From Rhodospirillales bacterium (GTDB lineage: Bacteria > Pseudomonadota > Alphaproteobacteria > Geminicoccales > Geminicoccaceae): 45,787 nucleotides of DNA. Numbering within the stretch: position 1 is the first letter of the stretch; each line of letters opens with the position of its first letter. Shown piece by piece: positions 19,401 through 28,133 of the stretch. Location of the stretch: the NCBI GenBank assembly GCA_015490605.1, contig WFXL01000107.1, forward strand, positions 1 through 45,787, in the 5' to 3' direction. The notes under the pieces are model-generated. The model was not told the DNA's origin, made no database searches, and saw only the letters and a program-made list of their open reading frames with translations. The translations under genes and the position numbers were made by a program.

Positions 19401-19748
19401 ATGTCGGATGTCGCCGTCGATCCCGTGGTCCGCCTGACGCCGGCGGCTGCTGCGCGCATGCGCCATCTGCTCACCACCCTGGGCCAGGGGGCCGTAGGCC
19501 TGCGGCTCGGAGTCAGGCCCACCGGCTGTTCCGGCTACAGCTATGAGCTCGACTTCGCCCGCGAGATCGGCGAGGGCGATGTGGTGGTGGAACAGCAGGA
19601 GGTGCGCCTGGTGGTGGACGGGGCGGCGGTAGCCCTGCTGCGGGGCACCGAGATCGACTGGGTGGAGGACCGCCTGGCGGCGCGCTTCGTCTTCCGCAAT
19701 CCCAACGAGAAGGCCCGCTGCGGCTGCGGCGAGAGCTTCACCGTCTGA
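19401..19748 (+). CDS. HesB/IscA-type iron-sulfur cluster assembly protein
   Basis: LGVRPTGCSGYSYELDFA ... RCGCGESFTV (C-x65ish-CxC motif). Confidence 0.95.
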   Translation: MSDVAVDPVVRLTPAAAARMRHLLTTLGQGAVGLRLGVRPTGCSGYSYELDFAREIGEGDVVVEQQEVRLVVDGAAVALLRGTEIDWVEDRLAARFVFRNPNEKARCGCGESFTV

Positions 19749-19756
19749 GGCCGGCG

Positions 19757-20080
19757 GTGCCGCGGGTGCGCTTTCGCCTTCCCGGCGGCAGGGAACGCGA
19801 GGTGGCGGTGGCCGCCGGCAGCACGCTTCTGGAGGCGGCGCGGGCGGGCGATGTCGCCATCGAGGGGGCCTGTGGCGGCTGCATGGCCTGCGCCACCTGC
19901 CATGTGATCGTGGACGAGGCCTGGTTTGCGCGGCTCGAGCCGGCGAGCGAGGAGGAGGAGGAACTGCTGGACCTTGCGCCGGATGTGGCCCCCACCTCGC
20001 GCCTTGCCTGCCAGATCCGCCTGCACGAGGCGCTCGACGGGCTGAGCGTGTTCGTGCCCGCCTCGACCCTGCTGGAATGA
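19757..20080 (+). CDS. 2Fe-2S ferredoxin (adrenodoxin type)
   Basis: GTG start; CGGCMACATCHVIV ... SRLACQIRL cluster ligands. Confidence 0.95.
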   Translation: MPRVRFRLPGGREREVAVAAGSTLLEAARAGDVAIEGACGGCMACATCHVIVDEAWFARLEPASEEEEELLDLAPDVAPTSRLACQIRLHEALDGLSVFVPASTLLE

Positions 20081-20084
20081 CGCC

Positions 20085-21221
20085 ATGAGCGCGCTTCCCA
20101 CCCTCGAGCTTCCCGGCGTGCTCCATGGTGCGCGGGTGGTGGTGGCCATGTCCGGCGGCGTCGACAGTTCGCTGGCGGCCGCCCTGGTGGCCCAAAGCGG
20201 CTATGAGGCGGTGGGCATCACCCTGCAGCTCTACGACCATGGCGCCGCCACCGGGCGCCCCGGGGCCTGCTGCGCCGGCCGGGATGTGCGCGATGCCCGC
20301 CGGGTGGCGGACCATCTCGGCATCCCCCACTATGTGCTCGATTTCGAAGCGCGCTTTCGGCGCGAGGTGATCGAGGACTTCGCCGCCACCTACGCCGCCG
20401 GCCGCACGCCGGTGCCCTGCGTGCGCTGCAATGAGCGCATCAAGTTCCGCGATCTGCTGGCCATCGCCCGCGGCCTCGGGGCGGCGGCTCTGGTCACCGG
20501 CCACTATGTGCGCCGCATCGAGGGACCCGCGGGACCGGAACTCCACCGCGCGCGCGATGCCGCCAAGGACCAGAGCTGGTTTCTGTTCGCCACCACCCGC
20601 GAGCAGCTGGCCTTCTGCCACTTCCCGCTGGGGGCGCTGACCAAGGAGGAGACCCGCCGGCTCGCCGCCGCCCTGGAGCTGCCCACCGCCGCCAAGCCCG
20701 AAAGCCAGGACATCTGCTTCGTGCCCGACGGCGACCACGCCCGGCTGGTGGCGCGGCTGCGGCCGGAGGTGGCGCGCGGTGGCGAGATCGTCCATGTGGA
20801 AGACGGCCGGGTGCTGGGCCGCCACGGCGGCATCCACCGCTATACCGTGGGCCAGCGCCGCGGGCTCGGGGTGGCCACCGGCGAGCGCCTCTATGTGGTG
20901 GCCATCGACGCCCGCCGCCACCGCATCCTGGTGGGGCCGCGGCGCGCCACCCTCACCCGCGCGCTGGTGATGACCGGGGTCAATCTGCTGACACCGCTTC
21001 CCGCCGGCCCCCTCAGCGCCCAGCACCGCTACAATGAGCTGGCGGTGCCGGCGCGGGCCGAGCGGCTTGCCGACGGGCGGGTGCGGGTGGTGTTCGCCGA
21101 ACCCGAGTCCGGCGTGGCCCCGGGTCAGGCGTGCGTGCTCTATGACGGCACGCGACTGGTGGGCGGCGGCTGGATCACCGCAACCGAACCGGCGGCAGCC
21201 GCCTCGGCGCCGGTGATCTGA
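20085..21221 (+). CDS. mnmA: tRNA-specific 2-thiouridylase MnmA
   Basis: VVVAMSGGVDSSLAA (PP-loop), VPCVRCNERIKF, KPESQDICFVPDG, YTVGQRRGLGV. Confidence 0.97.
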   Translation: MSALPTLELPGVLHGARVVVAMSGGVDSSLAAALVAQSGYEAVGITLQLYDHGAATGRPGACCAGRDVRDARRVADHLGIPHYVLDFEARFRREVIEDFAATYAAGRTPVPCVRCNERIKFRDLLAIARGLGAAALVTGHYVRRIEGPAGPELHRARDAAKDQSWFLFATTREQLAFCHFPLGALTKEETRRLAAALELPTAAKPESQDICFVPDGDHARLVARLRPEVARGGEIVHVEDGRVLGRHGGIHRYTVGQRRGLGVATGERLYVVAIDARRHRILVGPRRATLTRALVMTGVNLLTPLPAGPLSAQHRYNELAVPARAERLADGRVRVVFAEPESGVAPGQACVLYDGTRLVGGGWITATEPAAAASAPVI

Positions 21222-21331
21222 AGGCGGCCCCGGGCCCGGTGGGGCGGCTTCGGGGCGGCGTGCTGGCGCCGCAGCCACCGGGTGATCAGCCCCGATGCGA
21301 GCGCTTGCGCTGCGGTGGTGGCGGGCGCGGC

Positions 21332-21354
21332 CGAAAGGGCGCACCACCCTTTCG
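21332..21354. terminator. Hairpin CGAAAGGG-CGCACCA-CCCTTTCG between mnmA and coaX (possible GC-rich terminator)
   Basis: 8-bp perfect stem, 7-nt loop; followed by C-tract rather than T-tract. Confidence 0.35.
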
Positions 21355-21420
21355 CCCCCCCAAGGGGCGCGCTAGGTATGCGCCGCGGGAGCCGGGCACC
21401 GTCCCCATGCCGGAGAAGCC

Positions 21421-22224
21421 ATGCTGCTCGCCGTCGACGTCGGCAACACCAATACCGTCTTCGCCGTCTACCGCGAGCGCGAGCAGCTCGGCCAGTGGCG
21501 GCTCTCCACCGATCGCGAGCGCACCGCCGAAGAATATGCCGCGCTTCTGCTCCAGCTCATGGGGCTTGCCGGTGTTGCCCGCGATGCCATCGACGCGGTG
21601 GTGATCTCCTGCGTGGTACCCCAGGCGATCCAGCCGCTTCGGTGGATGAGCCGCGACTTCTTCGGCTGCCGCGCCCATCTGGTGGGTGAGGATCTGCCCT
21701 ATCCGATTCCGGTGGATGTGGCCAATCCCGCCGAAGTGGGAGCCGATCGGGTGGTCAATGCCGCCGGCGCCCTGGAACGCTACCGGCCGCCCCTGGTGGT
21801 GGTGGACTTCGGCACTGCTACCACCTTCGATCTGGTGGATAAGCGCGGAGTCTACTGCGGCGGTGCCATCGCCCCGGGCATCGGCCTCTCGCTGGAGGCG
21901 CTCCACCGCCAGGCGGCGCGGCTGCCGCGGGTGGCGGTGGAACCGCCGGCGCGGGTGGTGGGGCGCGATACCGTGAGCGCCATGCAGTCAGGCATCTTCT
22001 GGGGCTATCTCGGGCTGGTGGAGGGGCTGATCACCCGCATCCGCGAAGAGGTGGGGGAGCTTGCCACCACCGTCGCCACCGGCGGTCTGGCACCGCTGTT
22101 CGCCCAGAAGAGCCATCTGATCGAACATGTGGATCCCGATCTTACCATGGCCGGCCTTTTGCGGGTCTATTTCGATCACCGCGCGCACATCCACGCCGGC
22201 CGCGATCATGGGGGAAGCCGCTGA
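21421..22224 (+). CDS. coaX: Type III pantothenate kinase
   Basis: MLLAVDVGNTNTVFAVY; GADRVVNA; VVVDFGTATTFD; GGAIAPGIGLS. Confidence 0.97.
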   Translation: MLLAVDVGNTNTVFAVYREREQLGQWRLSTDRERTAEEYAALLLQLMGLAGVARDAIDAVVISCVVPQAIQPLRWMSRDFFGCRAHLVGEDLPYPIPVDVANPAEVGADRVVNAAGALERYRPPLVVVDFGTATTFDLVDKRGVYCGGAIAPGIGLSLEALHRQAARLPRVAVEPPARVVGRDTVSAMQSGIFWGYLGLVEGLITRIREEVGELATTVATGGLAPLFAQKSHLIEHVDPDLTMAGLLRVYFDHRAHIHAGRDHGGSR

Positions 22225-23915
22225 TGGAGGAGACGCTGCGCTTCGTGGCCCTGGGCGGCGTCGGCGAGATCGGCCTCAACTGCTATCTCTACGGCCTCGA
22301 CGGCCGCTGGATGATGGTGGACCTGGGCATCGGCTTTCCCGAGAACGATGTGCCGGGGGCCGAACTGCTGGTGCCCGATCTCGCCTTCATCGAGGCGCAG
22401 CGGGAACGGCTCGCGGGTCTGGTGCTGACCCACGCGCATGAGGACCATCTCGGGGCGGTGCCCTATCTGTGGCCGCGGCTGGCCTGCCCCATCTGGTGCA
22501 GCCCCTTCGCCGCCGCGGTGCTGCGCCGCAAGTTCGCCGACATGCGCCTCGAGGCGCCGCCGCTGCGGGTGGTGCAGCCGGGCGAGGCCTTCGAGGTGGG
22601 CCCCTTCGGCTGCCGCTTCGTCCACGTCACCCATTCCATCCCCGAGGCCCATGCGCTGGTGATCGAGTCCCGCTTCGGCCGGGTGCTCCACACCGGCGAC
22701 TGGAAGCTGGACCCGGCGCCGCTCATCGGCACCACCACCGACATCCCCACCCTCGAGGCGCTGGGGCATGAGGGCGTGCTGGCGGTGGTGGCGGACAGCA
22801 CCAACATCATGGTGCCGGGCACCTCCGGCTCCGAGGCCGAGGTGCGCGACAGCCTCGCCCGCCTGATCGCCGACCAGCCCCACCGGGTGGCGGTCACCAC
22901 CTTCTCCTCCCACATCGCCCGTCTGCGCAGTGCAGCCCTGGCCGGCCGCGCCGCCGGCCGCGAGGTGGTGGTGGTGGGCCGCTCCATCCGTCGCATGCTC
23001 GATGCCGCCCAGGAGTGCGGCTATCTCGACGACCTGCCGCGGCTGCGGGACGAACATGAGGCGCGCGAGCTGCCGCGCGAGCGCACCCTTATGCTGGTCA
23101 CCGGCAGTCAGGGGGAGCCGCGCTCGGCGCTGGTGCGCATCGCCCAGGGCCAGCACCCGCGGGTGCGGCTCGAGGAGGGCGATACCGTCATCTTCTCCTC
23201 CAAGATCATCCCCGGCAATGAGCGCACCCTGTTCGAGCTCCACAACCGCCTGGTGCTGGCGGGGATCGAGGTGATCACCGAGGAGGACCATTTCGTCCAC
23301 GTCTCGGGCCATCCCTGCCGCGAGGAGGTGGAGCAGCTCTACCGCTGGCTGCGGCCGCAGATCGTGGTGCCGGTCCACGGCGAGCCGCGCCATCTCCACG
23401 CCCACGTGCTCTTCGCCCGGCGCCACGGCATCCGCCATGCCCCCTGGATCCGTGATGGCGAGGTGCTGCGCCTGGCGCCGGGCGAGCCGGTGGTGGTGGA
23501 CACCGTGCCCGCTGGCCGGCGGGTGGTGGAGAACGGCGACTTCCTGCCGGAGGATGACGAGCTCTTCCGCGCCCGTCGCCGGCTCGAGCACCATGGTGCC
23601 ATCTTCGTGGCGGTGGTGCTGGACCGCTGGGGCAGTGTGCTGGCGCCGCCCACCCTCTCCAATGCCGGGGCGGTGCCGCCCGAGCGCTTCGAGACCCGGC
23701 GCGAGGCGCTGGAGGAGGCGGTGGTGCGGGCGATCGAGGCGCTCGAGGACCGCGCGGTGCTGGACGACGACAGGGTGCGCGAGGCCTGCCGCATCGCCGT
23801 GCGCCAGACTCTCGGCCTGCCGCGGCAGAAGCGGCCCATTGTCGATGTCGCCATCACCCGGCTGACGCCCGAGGTGCTGGCCGCGCTCGAGGAGGAACCG
23901 CAGGAGCTGCGCTGA
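22224..23915 (+). CDS. rnj: Ribonuclease J
   Basis: LTHAHEDHLGAVPYL; beta-CASP region; PVHGEPRHLHAH; ATG overlaps coaX stop. Confidence 0.95.
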   Translation: MEETLRFVALGGVGEIGLNCYLYGLDGRWMMVDLGIGFPENDVPGAELLVPDLAFIEAQRERLAGLVLTHAHEDHLGAVPYLWPRLACPIWCSPFAAAVLRRKFADMRLEAPPLRVVQPGEAFEVGPFGCRFVHVTHSIPEAHALVIESRFGRVLHTGDWKLDPAPLIGTTTDIPTLEALGHEGVLAVVADSTNIMVPGTSGSEAEVRDSLARLIADQPHRVAVTTFSSHIARLRSAALAGRAAGREVVVVGRSIRRMLDAAQECGYLDDLPRLRDEHEARELPRERTLMLVTGSQGEPRSALVRIAQGQHPRVRLEEGDTVIFSSKIIPGNERTLFELHNRLVLAGIEVITEEDHFVHVSGHPCREEVEQLYRWLRPQIVVPVHGEPRHLHAHVLFARRHGIRHAPWIRDGEVLRLAPGEPVVVDTVPAGRRVVENGDFLPEDDELFRARRRLEHHGAIFVAVVLDRWGSVLAPPTLSNAGAVPPERFETRREALEEAVVRAIEALEDRAVLDDDRVREACRIAVRQTLGLPRQKRPIVDVAITRLTPEVLAALEEEPQELR

Positions 23916-23916
23916 C

Positions 23917-24321
23917 ATGATCGGACGCCTCAACCATGTGGCCATCGCCGTGCCCGATCTCGAGCGGGCGCGGGCGTTCTATCGGGACGCGCTGGGCGCC
24001 CGGGTCTCCGAGATCGAGGACCAGCCGGAACACGGCGTGCGCACCGTGTTTGTCACTCTGCCCAACACCAAGATCGAGCTTCTGGGCGTGCTCGGCGAGG
24101 ACTCGCCCATCCGCGGCTTTCTCGAACGCCATCCCCAGGGCGGCATCCACCACATCTGCGTCGAGGTGGAGGACATCGAAGCGGCGCGCGCGCAGCTCAG
24201 GGCCCGCGGCGTGCGCCTGCTGGGCGGCGGCGAGCCCCGGATCGGCGCCCACGGCAAGCCGGTGCTGTTCCTCCACCCCAAGGACGTCTTCGGCACGCTC
24301 CTGGAGCTGGAACAGGCATGA
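23917..24321 (+). CDS. mce: Methylmalonyl-CoA epimerase
   Basis: Vicinal oxygen chelate fold: LNHVAIAVPDLERARAFYRDALGA; GGIHHICVEVEDIEAA; HPKDVFGTLLELEQ. Confidence 0.95.
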   Translation: MIGRLNHVAIAVPDLERARAFYRDALGARVSEIEDQPEHGVRTVFVTLPNTKIELLGVLGEDSPIRGFLERHPQGGIHHICVEVEDIEAARAQLRARGVRLLGGGEPRIGAHGKPVLFLHPKDVFGTLLELEQA

Positions 24322-24563
24322 GCATCAGCGGCCTGATCGTCACCTATGTGGTCCTCTGGTGGCTGATCTTCTTCACCACCCTGCCCTTCGGCGTCGAGGC
24401 CCAGCGTGACCCGGTTCCCGGCAGCGAGCCCGGTGCACCCGAGCGGCCGCGCCTGTGGCTCAAGGCGCTGGTGACCACGGTGCTGGCGGCGCTGGCGACC
24501 TGGGGGGTGGAATGGTTCATCGCCCAGGGCTTCATCGCCATTCGCCCGGCGACACCACCGTGA
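24318..24563 (+). CDS. DUF1467 family membrane protein
   Basis: 81 aa; VTYVVLWWLIFFTTLPFGVEAQRDPVPGSEPGAPERPRLWLK. Confidence 0.92.
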   Translation: MSISGLIVTYVVLWWLIFFTTLPFGVEAQRDPVPGSEPGAPERPRLWLKALVTTVLAALATWGVEWFIAQGFIAIRPATPP

Positions 24564-24653
24564 TGCGCACCGCGTGCATGACCGCTCTGCGCCGCCGCTC
24601 TTGCCCCCCAGTCTCCCACCGCCCATGAAGGGCGCGCGTCGGGGGAGTCGGCC

Positions 24654-25886
24654 ATGGCTGTCGAAGCTGGGACCGCCGCGCGCAGCGCGCGCCACGATGG
24701 GCTGGTGATCGGCCTCATCACCCTGGGGCATTTCTTCGCCCATTTCTACATCATCGCCCTGCCGCCGCTGTTCCCGGTGCTCGCCGCTGCGCTTGGCGTG
24801 GGCTACACCGAGCTCGGCGTGGCGCTGGCGGCGCTCAATCTGCTCACTGCCCTCACCCAGACACCCATCGGCGTGCTGGTGGACCGCTATGGCCCCGCCG
24901 CCATCCTAATCGCCGGCCAGATCGCCTTCGCCGTCGCCATCGCCGGCATCGGCCTGTTTCCCGACTATCGGGCGCTGTTGCTGTTCGCGGCGTTGGCCGG
25001 CCTCGGCAATGCCGTCTACCACCCGGCCGACTATGCCATCCTCAACGCCCGGGTGAGCGAGGCACGCATGGGACGGGCCTTCTCGCTCCACACCTTCGGT
25101 GGCTATGCCGGCTTTGCCGCCGCCCCGCCGGTGCTGGTGGCGCTGGATGCCCTGTGGGGCTGGCGGGCGGCGCTGGTGATTACCGGCACAGCAGGACTCC
25201 TGGTGGCGGCCGCCATGGTGGCGGCACGACGCCATCTCCATGTGGACCCGCACCCCGCCACCCGCCGGCGGGGCGCGCTGCGCGCCGATCTCGGCCTGTT
25301 CCTGAGCCGCCCGGTGCTGCTGGCGTTTCTGTTCATCACCTTCTACGCCACCTCGCACCTGGGCTTCAATAATTTCACCACCGCCTTTCTGGAGCGCCTC
25401 TACGGCTTCGATCTCGCCAGCGCCAACACCCCCCTCACCGCCTTTCTGGTAATGGGCGCGCTCGGGGTGCTGGCGGGCGGCTTCATCGCCGACCATGTGC
25501 GGCGGCATGATCTGGTGGTGGCGGGCTGTCTTCTGCTGGCAGCGACGGTGGCGCTGGTGGTGGCGGAGGTAGCGCTGGGGGTGATGGCCCTCACCCTGCT
25601 GTTCGCGCTTGCCGGCTTCGCCACCGGCGTGGTGGCGCCCTCGCGCGACATGATCGTCCGCGCCATCACCCCACCGGGCGCCATGGGCAAGGTCTTCGGC
25701 TTCGTGACCACCGGTTTCAATGTGGCCGGGCTGGTGGGGCCGCCGGTCTACGGGCTGGTGCTGGATCTGGGGCTGCCGCAGCTGGTGATGTGGATCGCCG
25801 CTGCCCTGGCGCTCGCCACCCTGCCGACGGTGCTCTCGGCCCGCGCTGCCGGCAGGCCCGCGGTGGAAAGCGGACGCGGGGCCTGA
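24654..25886 (+). CDS. MFS transporter
   Basis: 410 aa, ~12 hydrophobic segments; GVLVDRYGPAAILIAGQ loop 2-3 motif. Confidence 0.92.
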   Translation: MAVEAGTAARSARHDGLVIGLITLGHFFAHFYIIALPPLFPVLAAALGVGYTELGVALAALNLLTALTQTPIGVLVDRYGPAAILIAGQIAFAVAIAGIGLFPDYRALLLFAALAGLGNAVYHPADYAILNARVSEARMGRAFSLHTFGGYAGFAAAPPVLVALDALWGWRAALVITGTAGLLVAAAMVAARRHLHVDPHPATRRRGALRADLGLFLSRPVLLAFLFITFYATSHLGFNNFTTAFLERLYGFDLASANTPLTAFLVMGALGVLAGGFIADHVRRHDLVVAGCLLLAATVALVVAEVALGVMALTLLFALAGFATGVVAPSRDMIVRAITPPGAMGKVFGFVTTGFNVAGLVGPPVYGLVLDLGLPQLVMWIAAALALATLPTVLSARAAGRPAVESGRGA

Positions 25887-25894
25887 GGCCCCGC
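25876..25894. terminator. GC hairpin GCGGGGCC-TGA-GGCCCCGC with the MFS stop codon as its loop; GC-rich terminator-like
   Basis: Perfect 8-bp inverted repeat read directly; a second hairpin CCGCCCC/GGGGCGG follows at 25904-25921; convergent gene junction. Confidence 0.45.
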
Positions 25895-25937
25895 GCCTCG
25901 CATCCGCCCCGCCGGGGGCGGGCGTAGGTTTCCGGTG

Positions 25938-27965
25938 TCAGCCCGCCGCCTCGGCGCGGGCGCGCTCGACAATCTCCTTCTGCAGCCGCTCCGGCACCTC
26001 CTGATAGTGGGAGAAGCCCCACTCGAAGAAGCCGGTGCCTTGGGAGAGAGAGCGCAGCGAGACGATCAGGTCCTGCATTTCCGCCTGCGGGATCTGCGCT
26101 TTGACCTCATCCCAGCCGGGCCAGCCGGGCTTGGCATCATAGCCCAGGATCTGACCGCGCTTTTGGGTCACCAGCTGGAGGGTGCGGGAGGTGTAGTCGC
26201 TGGGCACCGAGATGGTGACGTCCAGGATCGGCTCCAGCAGCACCGGGCTGCAGCGCGGCAGGCCATCCTTGAGAGCGAGGCCGACCGCGAGCTTGAAGGA
26301 AAGCTCGTTGGAGTCCACCGGATGGTGCTGGCCATCGAACAGGGTGATGCCCACGTCCACCACCGGAAAGCCCAAAGGCCCCTTCTGCAGATATTCCTTC
26401 GCCCCGGCCTCGACCGCGGGGATGAACTGTTTGGGCACAGCACCGCCCACCACCCGGTTCTCGAAGGCGAAGCCGGCGCCGCGCTCGAGCGGGCGGATCT
26501 CGATCTTGACATCGCCGAACTGGCCGTGGCCGCCGGTCTGCTTCTTGTGGCGGCCGTGGGCCTGGGTACCCTTGCGGATGGTCTCGCGATAGGGGGTCTT
26601 GGGCGAGCTCACCTCCACCGGCACGCGGAACTTGTGCTCGAGCCGCTCGAGCGCCACCCGCAGATGCAGCTCGCCCTGGCCCCACAGCAGCGTCTGCTGC
26701 AGTTCGGCGTCATGCTCCACCCTGAGTCCGGGGTCCTCATCCACCAGCTTCTGCAGCGCCGCCGAAAGCTTCACCTCATCGCTGCGGTTCTTCGCCCGCA
26801 CGGCGAAGGCATACATGGGCTGGGCCGGCTCCACCCGCGGCAGGCGCAGCTGCGGCGGCGCGCTGCCCTCATGGAGGAGCGCACCGGTGCGCGCCCCCTC
26901 CATCCGCGCCAGTGCCACAATATCGCCTGCCGCCGCCCGTTCCGCCGGCTGCATCTGGTGGCCCAGCAGACGATAGACGCCGCCCACGCGCATGTCGGAG
27001 AGCTGCATCCCATCGCGCACTTCCCCCCGCCAGATGCGCACCAGCGACAGCTTGCCGCTCTGAGGGTGGTAGAAGTTCTTGAGCACCTGGGCGACCGTCG
27101 GCCCCTCGGGGTCGATCTTGAGGGCCGCCGCATGCTCGTCAGGTGTGGGCGCCTCGCGGGCGATGGCCTCCAGCAGCCGGCGGATGCCCTTGTCCTGTTC
27201 GGCCACGCCCACGAACACCGGCACCACCAGATCCGCCCCCAGGGTCTTGCGCAGATCCGCGAGGATCTCCTCGGCGGTGGGACGTTCGTCTTCGAGCAGC
27301 TTTTCCATGAGGTCGTCGTCGAAATCCGCGAGCGTCTCCAGCATGTCGTTGCGCGCCTGCTCCTCGCGCTCGCGATACTCCTCCGGCAGCGGGATCTCCT
27401 CCGACGGCGCTCCCTCGCGATAGGCGTAGGCCTTCTCGCTCACCAGATCGATGAAGCCCACGAGCTCGGCCCCGCGGCCGATGGCGTACTGGTGGGGAAT
27501 CACCGGCTTGGTGCTGAGCTCGCGCAGCTTGGCCACCAGGTCCCGAAAGCGCACCTCGGAGCGGTCGAGCTTGTTGATGAAGATCAGGTGCGGGATCTCG
27601 TGCTCGTCGAGGAACTGGAGGATCGGGGCGACGGTGATCATCCGCTCCAGCACCGGCTCCACCACCACCACCGCGAGGTCGGTGCCGATCACCGCATGGC
27701 GCATCTCCTGCAAGAACTCCACCGACCCGGGACAGTCCAGCACATTGTAGCGGATGCCGTCGCGCACGAAGTGGGCCACATTGAGTTCGGTGCTCATCTG
27801 GCGGGCCCGCGCCTCCGGGCTGGCATCGCCCACGCTGGTGCCGTCGCCGACGCGGCCCTTGCGCGAGATCGCGCCGGAGACGAACAGCATGCCCTCCAGC
27901 AGGGTGGTCTTGCCGGATCCGCTCGGGCCCACCAAGGCGACATTACGGACGGATTCTGCCCCCAT
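25938..27965 (-). CDS. Divergent elongation factor G-like GTPase (FusA2-like)
   Basis: 675 aa; GPSGSGKTTLLEGML, LDCPGSVEFLQEM, FINKLDRSE, domain IV HGRHKKQTGGHGQFGDVKIEIRPL; ATG at 27965. Confidence 0.93.
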   Translation of the reverse strand: MGAESVRNVALVGPSGSGKTTLLEGMLFVSGAISRKGRVGDGTSVGDASPEARARQMSTELNVAHFVRDGIRYNVLDCPGSVEFLQEMRHAVIGTDLAVVVVEPVLERMITVAPILQFLDEHEIPHLIFINKLDRSEVRFRDLVAKLRELSTKPVIPHQYAIGRGAELVGFIDLVSEKAYAYREGAPSEEIPLPEEYREREEQARNDMLETLADFDDDLMEKLLEDERPTAEEILADLRKTLGADLVVPVFVGVAEQDKGIRRLLEAIAREAPTPDEHAAALKIDPEGPTVAQVLKNFYHPQSGKLSLVRIWRGEVRDGMQLSDMRVGGVYRLLGHQMQPAERAAAGDIVALARMEGARTGALLHEGSAPPQLRLPRVEPAQPMYAFAVRAKNRSDEVKLSAALQKLVDEDPGLRVEHDAELQQTLLWGQGELHLRVALERLEHKFRVPVEVSSPKTPYRETIRKGTQAHGRHKKQTGGHGQFGDVKIEIRPLERGAGFAFENRVVGGAVPKQFIPAVEAGAKEYLQKGPLGFPVVDVGITLFDGQHHPVDSNELSFKLAVGLALKDGLPRCSPVLLEPILDVTISVPSDYTSRTLQLVTQKRGQILGYDAKPGWPGWDEVKAQIPQAEMQDLIVSLRSLSQGTGFFEWGFSHYQEVPERLQKEIVERARAEAAG

Positions 27966-28133
27966 CTCACCTCCTCGCGCCAGCGGCGCCGGTTGCGGCC
28001 GGCTGGGGCCGGCTCGGGTTCTCACGGCCAGTTTGACGAATCCGCAGGCGGGTGCAAGCGCGTGGGACTGGCGGCGGCCACGCCCGGCGGCTAAGCAGGC
28101 GCGGGGCAAGGTGAGACCACGGGGGAGGAGAGC

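Noticed and set aside
19059-21347. 762-aa minus-strand ORF and similar long opposite-strand ORFs (e.g. 22206-23945, 25935-28094, 28257-30398, 38252-40315)
   Set aside because: Antisense shadows over clearly identifiable genes; high-GC third positions suppress stops on the opposite strand, and the translations are His/Arg/Gly/Ala-rich with no recognisable domains.
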